Below are positions 6,936 through 9,137 of a DNA stretch of 9,137 bases, in pieces (position 1 is the stretch's first letter; the number at the start of each line of letters is the position of its first letter). The notes below the pieces were generated by a model. It saw only the letters and a program-made list of their open reading frames with translations, had not been told where the DNA came from and searched no databases. The stretch is from the NCBI GenBank assembly GCA_937877565.1, contig CALFJB010000078.1, positions 1 to 9,137 on the forward strand. The letters run 5' to 3'. The stretch is from an uncultured Selenomonadales bacterium (GTDB lineage: Bacteria; Bacillota; Negativicutes; Selenomonadales; Selenomonadaceae). The translations under genes and the position numbers were made by a program.

Positions 6936-7914
6936 TGTATTTCACTTCCCCGAACGTTTCTGTAGGAGCGACTGAGAAAGAAATTTTATAAAACTTTTGC
7001 TCCTGCTTTACAAATTTATATGCTTGAATCAAGCCAACTTTAAACCAATAGTCGAACATTTGCCTTATGCTGTCGCGAATGTTCTTTTTTTTATCGCGAG
7101 TATTCACGTCCAATTTCAGGTCATCAAAAATCGTTTGGAATAAAATGCCATTGTTTTTATAGTGATTGCTTGAATTTTTTACCAAAGAAATTTTCACAAG
7201 TAAATAATTGCACAATATAGCATTTTGCAAAGTTTTTCTTACTGGAACTCGCATAAGAGCAGTTTGCCAAGAAGTCACTTGCTTGAGTTTTTCTGAGTAT
7301 TGGAATATTGGCGACAGTTTATTTATGCGATAAACTTTAACAATCTTACTGTTTTTGACTGACTTCATGCTCAAAATACTTACATCAAGCAAGTTTTCCT
7401 CAAAAGCTATCGGGCGATATTTTTCGCCATGTAATTTTATGCTAGCATCGTTGCCGTACTTGTCCTTCAAATCCATTGAAATTCTCATGTACTTGAGTTC
7501 ATCGAGATGTTGTTCGACAACCTCGACAAGTTCGGACTGAAAATGGTCAGCTACATTGCCAAAAATGTGCTGAAGAATATTCCTGCTTGTGAATAAAATA
7601 TTCCCTGCGCGGTAGAATGAATAAATTGAATTTAAAATCAATTCATCCACTTCATCAAATTTTCTATCGAAAATTATTCCCGAACGCACATAATCAAGTT
7701 TGGCATAGGTAATCAAAGTTTTTTCGCTGTTAAATGGTGTGGCAAAAACCTCGCCGACTGGCGCAACAGTCAACTTATGAAACAACTTCGTCAAATTGTG
7801 CTGGTGTTCCATCGGCAATTTTGTCTTGAAACTTTCGTTAATGACAACTAAATCCTCATCATTGTAACAAAATTCTTCTGCCCCAACGTTCAAATCAAAA
7901 TTTGCACTCTGCAT
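6928..7914 (-). CDS. Probable plasmid replication initiator (winged-helix type)
   Basis: A 328-residue basic, soluble protein. I do not recognise a close named relative. Two segments look like winged-helix domains. One follows FDRKFDEVDELILNSIYSF and includes TSRNILQHIFG. The other, near the C-terminus, contains LQNAILCNYLLVKISLV, IRDSIRQMFDYWFKVGLI and a final beta-like FYKISFSV. Two tandem winged helices are the plan of Rep_3/RepE/pi initiators, which bind iterons of about 20 bp. Position supports the role: it sits between a small HTH gene and a primase-helicase in one operon. I chose ATG 7914 because GAGGAG lies six bases upstream, while the earlier in-frame ATG at 7935 has no such site and overlaps the upstream gene. 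The function is inferred from layout and context. Confidence 0.72.
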   Translation of the reverse strand: MQSANFDLNVGAEEFCYNDEDLVVINESFKTKLPMEHQHNLTKLFHKLTVAPVGEVFATPFNSEKTLITYAKLDYVRSGIIFDRKFDEVDELILNSIYSFYRAGNILFTSRNILQHIFGNVADHFQSELVEVVEQHLDELKYMRISMDLKDKYGNDASIKLHGEKYRPIAFEENLLDVSILSMKSVKNSKIVKVYRINKLSPIFQYSEKLKQVTSWQTALMRVPVRKTLQNAILCNYLLVKISLVKNSSNHYKNNGILFQTIFDDLKLDVNTRDKKKNIRDSIRQMFDYWFKVGLIQAYKFVKQEQKFYKISFSVAPTETFGEVKYIE

Positions 7915-7920
7915 TGGTGT

Positions 7921-7926
7921 CTCCTC
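7921..7926 (-). promoter_or_regulatory. Ribosome binding site that decides the initiator start
   Basis: On the minus strand GAGGAG lies six bases before ATG 7914 and overlaps the TGA stop of the HTH gene (7925-7927). This favours 7914 over the unsupported ATG at 7935. Confidence 0.7.
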
Positions 7927-8263
7927 AATATTCATCGTTCAAGAGTTTTGAAACCAAAGACTGCGATATATTCAACTTGCGGGCAATTTCGGTTTGCTTT
8001 AAGCCAATTTGATACAGTCTTTTGATTTCTTTCTTACGGTCAGATTTACGAGTAAATTTATCCTCAGTGTTTGTTGTACTTATGTCCGTGAAATCTCGCT
8101 GTTCAATGAAAAAAGAGAAAATTTTTCCTCCCTTAATTCCTTGAACAGTAGCTGTACCTTGAAATTCATCAATATGGATTTTGTTGTTTTGTAATTTAGC
8201 CGCCAATTCCAAAACAAATTTTTTTAGCAATTCTCCATCAGGTTTTATCTCGACATTTTCCAT
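7925..8263 (-). CDS. Small helix-turn-helix DNA-binding protein, probable replication-operon regulator
   Basis: A 112-residue protein. Its C-terminus (about 78-110) reads as a helix-turn-helix of the resolvase/Hin or transposase-like kind: KKEIKRLYQIGLKQTEIARK followed by LNISQSLVSKLL. The N-terminal 75 residues, with an ILxxF-like helical start and a beta-rich middle (GTATVQGIKGGKIFSFFIEQ), match no family I can name. There is no recombinase catalytic domain. It is first in the leftward operon, ten bases upstream of the initiator start, and its promoter is overlapped by GTGAT/ATCAC half-sites. It is therefore likely to repress its own operon and so set copy number; this is inference. The start is ATG 8263, with AGGAGA seven bases upstream. 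A longer frame to 8326 would run through the promoter and is unlikely. Confidence 0.78.
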   Translation of the reverse strand: MENVEIKPDGELLKKFVLELAAKLQNNKIHIDEFQGTATVQGIKGGKIFSFFIEQRDFTDISTTNTEDKFTRKSDRKKEIKRLYQIGLKQTEIARKLNISQSLVSKLLNDEY

Positions 8264-8270
8264 AATATCA

Positions 8271-8276
8271 TCTCCT
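8271..8276 (-). promoter_or_regulatory. Ribosome binding site of the HTH gene
   Basis: AGGAGA on the minus strand lies seven bases before ATG 8263. This selects 8263 over an upstream in-frame ATG at 8326, which overlaps the -35 box. Confidence 0.75.
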
Positions 8277-8281
8277 ATAAT

Positions 8282-8334
8282 ATTTGTGATATTCAGAATA
8301 TTATCACTAAATATTTTAACAGTCAATCACAAAT
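8282..8334. promoter_or_regulatory. Putative operator with GTGAT/ATCAC half-sites
   Basis: ATTTGTGAT (8282-8290) is the exact inverse of ATCACAAAT (8326-8334). A further ATCAC lies at 8303-8307, forming GTGATA-N10-TATCAC with the first half-site (8286-8307). The three half-sites cover the predicted start point, the -10 box and the -35 box of the leftward promoter, as expected for a repressor site. The HTH protein just downstream is the obvious candidate ligand. Confidence 0.55.
8298..8326 (-). promoter_or_regulatory. Promoter of the replication operon
   Basis: On the minus strand TTGACT (8326-8321) is followed after 17 bases by TAATAT (8303-8298); an alternative GATAAT overlaps it. Predicted transcription starts near 8291, about 28 bases before ATG 8263. 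Confidence 0.6.
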
Positions 8335-8353
8335 TCATCAAAAATTTTTACTT

Positions 8354-8389
8354 CTAAAATATCCAATCTAAAATAATTTTAGATTTTAG
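8354..8389. repeat. AT-rich palindrome with doubled CTAAAAT/ATTTTAG words
   Basis: AATCTAAAAT (8365-8374), a central A, and ATTTTAGATT (8376-8385) form a perfect 21-bp palindrome. An extra CTAAAAT at 8354-8360 and an extra ATTTTAG at 8383-8389 add outer half-sites. It may be a protein-binding dyad or an unwinding element. Confidence 0.65.
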
Positions 8390-8460
8390 TCGAAAATTCA
8401 AGGAAAAATGACTGGCAAATATTTTTCGTCGAGAAACGGCGTTAGAATCAGTAATTTTTA

Positions 8461-8481
8461 GCGTTTCACGAAGTGAAATGC
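8461..8481. repeat. GAA-triloop hairpin
   Basis: GCGTTTCAC (8461-8469) pairs with GTGAAATGC (8473-8481) with one G-T wobble and a GAA loop closed by C-G. C-GAA-G loops make unusually stable DNA hairpins. There is no T run after it on either strand, so it is not a terminator. A second GAAGTGAA follows at 8483-8490. A single-strand priming site or protein site is possible. Confidence 0.6.
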
Positions 8482-8545
8482 GGAAGTGAACATTGTCAAA
8501 AAATAATGCAAAGTCACAAAAATCTTTAGAGAGAAATTTTTAAAC

Positions 8546-8573
8546 TTTACTTTATCATATTCAATGGTATAAT
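8546..8573 (+). promoter_or_regulatory. Promoter of the coiled-coil and restriction-modification operon
   Basis: A perfect TATAAT (8568-8573) preceded by TGG, an extended -10 (TGn), with a weaker -35 match TTTACT (8546-8551) 16 bases upstream. Transcription would start near 8580, just before AGGAGG. It is the only clear promoter I see for the coiled-coil protein, both methyltransferases and the endonuclease. Confidence 0.65.
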
Positions 8574-8590
8574 TAAAAAAAATCGATTTA

Positions 8591-8596
8591 AGGAGG
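8591..8596 (+). promoter_or_regulatory. Strong ribosome binding site before a TTG start
   Basis: AGGAGG lies eight bases before TTG 8605. The match to the anti-Shine-Dalgarno consensus supports the unusual TTG start, since no ATG or GTG is in suitable range. Confidence 0.75.
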
Positions 8597-8604
8597 AAAA
8601 ATTC

Positions 8605-9003
8605 TTGAGCGAAAATATAATAAAAAAATCCGATAGCAAACTTGAGAAGAAAAAAGCAAAATTGCAAAAATTGATTTCAACTAAAAATCAAATCGAGCAC
8701 AAAATTAAATTATTGAAGGCTGATATTGAAGTTTTACAAACTCAACAATTTGAAAAATTAAAAAAAGCCGCCAAGAAGGAAAATCTTGAAATTCGTTCCG
8801 ATGATATTCCTGAGATTCTTCAACTCATCAAAAACTTACAACAAACTTCAAAGATAGATTCTGAAAAAATTTCTGAGGTAATTTTGGAAGATGAGCCTGA
8901 ACAAAGTTACTCAGACAGTCTTGAAGAAGATGATACTACCACTTACAACGGAATGCGAACTATTCAGTCGTTGCAGTCTATCAACTCCTTTCGCCGTGAA
9001 TAG
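8605..9003 (+). CDS. Small coiled-coil protein of unknown function
   Basis: A 132-residue, highly charged protein starting at TTG. Residues about 10-60 form a Lys/Glu/Leu-rich coiled coil (KLEKKKAKLQKLIS onward). A short segment with SDDIPEILQLIKNLQ and a Ser/Asp/Glu-rich acidic tail follow. It has no HTH, membrane segment or signal peptide, so it is not a classical C (controller) protein. The coil-then-short-helix layout recalls small proteins of mobile elements such as DUF4315, but this is a weak resemblance. It is the first gene after the rightward promoter, and its stop is two bases from the start of the first methyltransferase, so it may couple or regulate translation of the restriction-modification genes. 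A plasmid maintenance role is equally open. Confidence 0.7.
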   Translation: MSENIIKKSDSKLEKKKAKLQKLISTKNQIEHKIKLLKADIEVLQTQQFEKLKKAAKKENLEIRSDDIPEILQLIKNLQQTSKIDSEKISEVILEDEPEQSYSDSLEEDDTTTYNGMRTIQSLQSINSFRRE

Positions 9004-9005
9004 CT

Positions 9006-9137
9006 ATGCGGTATATCGGAGGAAAGTCTGCATTGTTGAATGACATAGAAAATTTAATTGTTGATTCTGCAGACAACGTGACAAAAATTATCGACATTTT
9101 TTCTGGCAGTGGAGTAGTTTCGGCTCACTTTAAATCT
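9006..9137 (+). CDS. FokI-type adenine-specific DNA methyltransferase M1, N-terminal part (continues at base 1)
   Basis: This holds the true start and first 44 codons of the methyltransferase whose remainder lies at 1-955. The ATG at 9006 is followed by YIGGK (motif X, residues 3-7) and DIFSGSG (motif I, 30-36), both binding S-adenosylmethionine. The last 55 bases repeat bases 1-55, so the unique part ends at 9082. No convincing Shine-Dalgarno precedes this ATG. The start is two bases after the stop of the coiled-coil gene, so translation most likely depends on reinitiation by ribosomes finishing that gene. The full protein has 343 residues. Confidence 0.92.
   Translation, partial: MRYIGGKSALLNDIENLIVDSADNVTKIIDIFSGSGVVSAHFKS
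9083..9137. repeat. Right copy of the 55-bp terminal redundancy
   Basis: Identical to bases 1-55. Removing one copy closes a 9082-bp circle and restores one uninterrupted methyltransferase gene. Confidence 0.95.

Larger units (their letters stand above)
8264..8604. other. 341-bp divergent intergenic region; candidate origin and control region
   Basis: No gene is credible here. From left to right it holds the leftward promoter with GTGAT/ATCAC half-sites, paired CTAAAAT/ATTTTAG words forming a 21-bp palindrome, a GAA-loop hairpin, and the rightward promoter with a strong ribosome binding site. Its high A+T, dyads and position directly upstream of the initiator operon make it a natural place for an origin, but no iteron array is visible in it. 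Confidence 0.45.

Noticed and set aside
6928..7935. Initiator starting at the ATG at 7935
   Set aside because: There is no ribosome binding site before it, whereas ATG 7914 has GAGGAG at six bases.
7925..8263. HTH protein as a resolvase or invertase
   Set aside because: Only the C-terminal helix-turn-helix resembles that family. The catalytic serine domain is absent and the protein has 112 residues.
8458..8667. A 69-codon minus-strand frame rich in Phe and Leu, membrane-like
   Set aside because: It runs across the rightward promoter and ribosome binding site and into the start of the coiled-coil gene. Its hydrophobicity follows from A/T-rich codons, and no ribosome binding site supports it.

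Overview
The window is one complete small circular replicon cut open inside a gene. Bases 9083-9137 are identical to bases 1-55, so the unique circle is 9082 bp, and the reading frame that runs off the right end continues exactly into the frame that enters at the left end. The DNA is AT-rich, uses TGA, TAA and TAG as stops, has AGGAGG-like ribosome binding sites and shows a consensus sigma-70 type promoter. This fits a low-GC bacterium, most likely Bacillota, but nothing here fixes the genus. No relaxase, integrase, transposase, capsid gene, tRNA or CRISPR array is visible, so I read it as a cryptic, non-self-transmissible plasmid carrying defence genes.

Rightward defence operon (about 8546, across the junction, to 3728). 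A promoter with a TATAAT box at 8568-8573 precedes a small coiled-coil protein (8605-9003). After it come a first adenine methyltransferase (9006 through the junction to 955), a second adenine methyltransferase (1011-1868) and a FokI-type restriction endonuclease (1879-3678). A hairpin-plus-T-run terminator closes the operon (3704-3728). The two methyltransferases correspond to the N- and C-terminal halves of the single fused M.FokI protein. The endonuclease keeps FokI's catalytic PD...D-N-K residues and its dimer-interface Asp/Arg pair. The likely target is GGATG/CATCC, by homology only.

Non-coding block (3679-4032). After the terminator there are two overlapping, mutually exclusive hairpins and three head-to-tail 22-bp repeats. 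The repeats end exactly at a perfect TTGACA-17-TATAAT promoter. That promoter drives a single gene (4033-4920) for a protein with an N-terminal coiled coil and a C-terminal TIR domain, a likely NAD-consuming defence effector. The repeats could be a regulatory array for this gene, replication iterons, or both.

Leftward replication operon (8326 down to 4962). A promoter overlapped by GTGAT/ATCAC half-sites drives a small helix-turn-helix protein (7925-8263), a probable winged-helix replication initiator (6928-7914) and a large fused primase-helicase (4962-6935). Stop and start codons in this operon overlap or nearly touch. The 341-bp divergent region 8264-8604 holds these promoters, a 21-bp AT palindrome and a stable GAA-loop hairpin, and is one of two candidate origins.

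Taken together, the element makes its own initiator, primase and helicase and carries two defence layers: a type IIS restriction-modification system with split methyltransferases, and a stand-alone coiled-coil TIR protein under an unusual repeat-flanked promoter.
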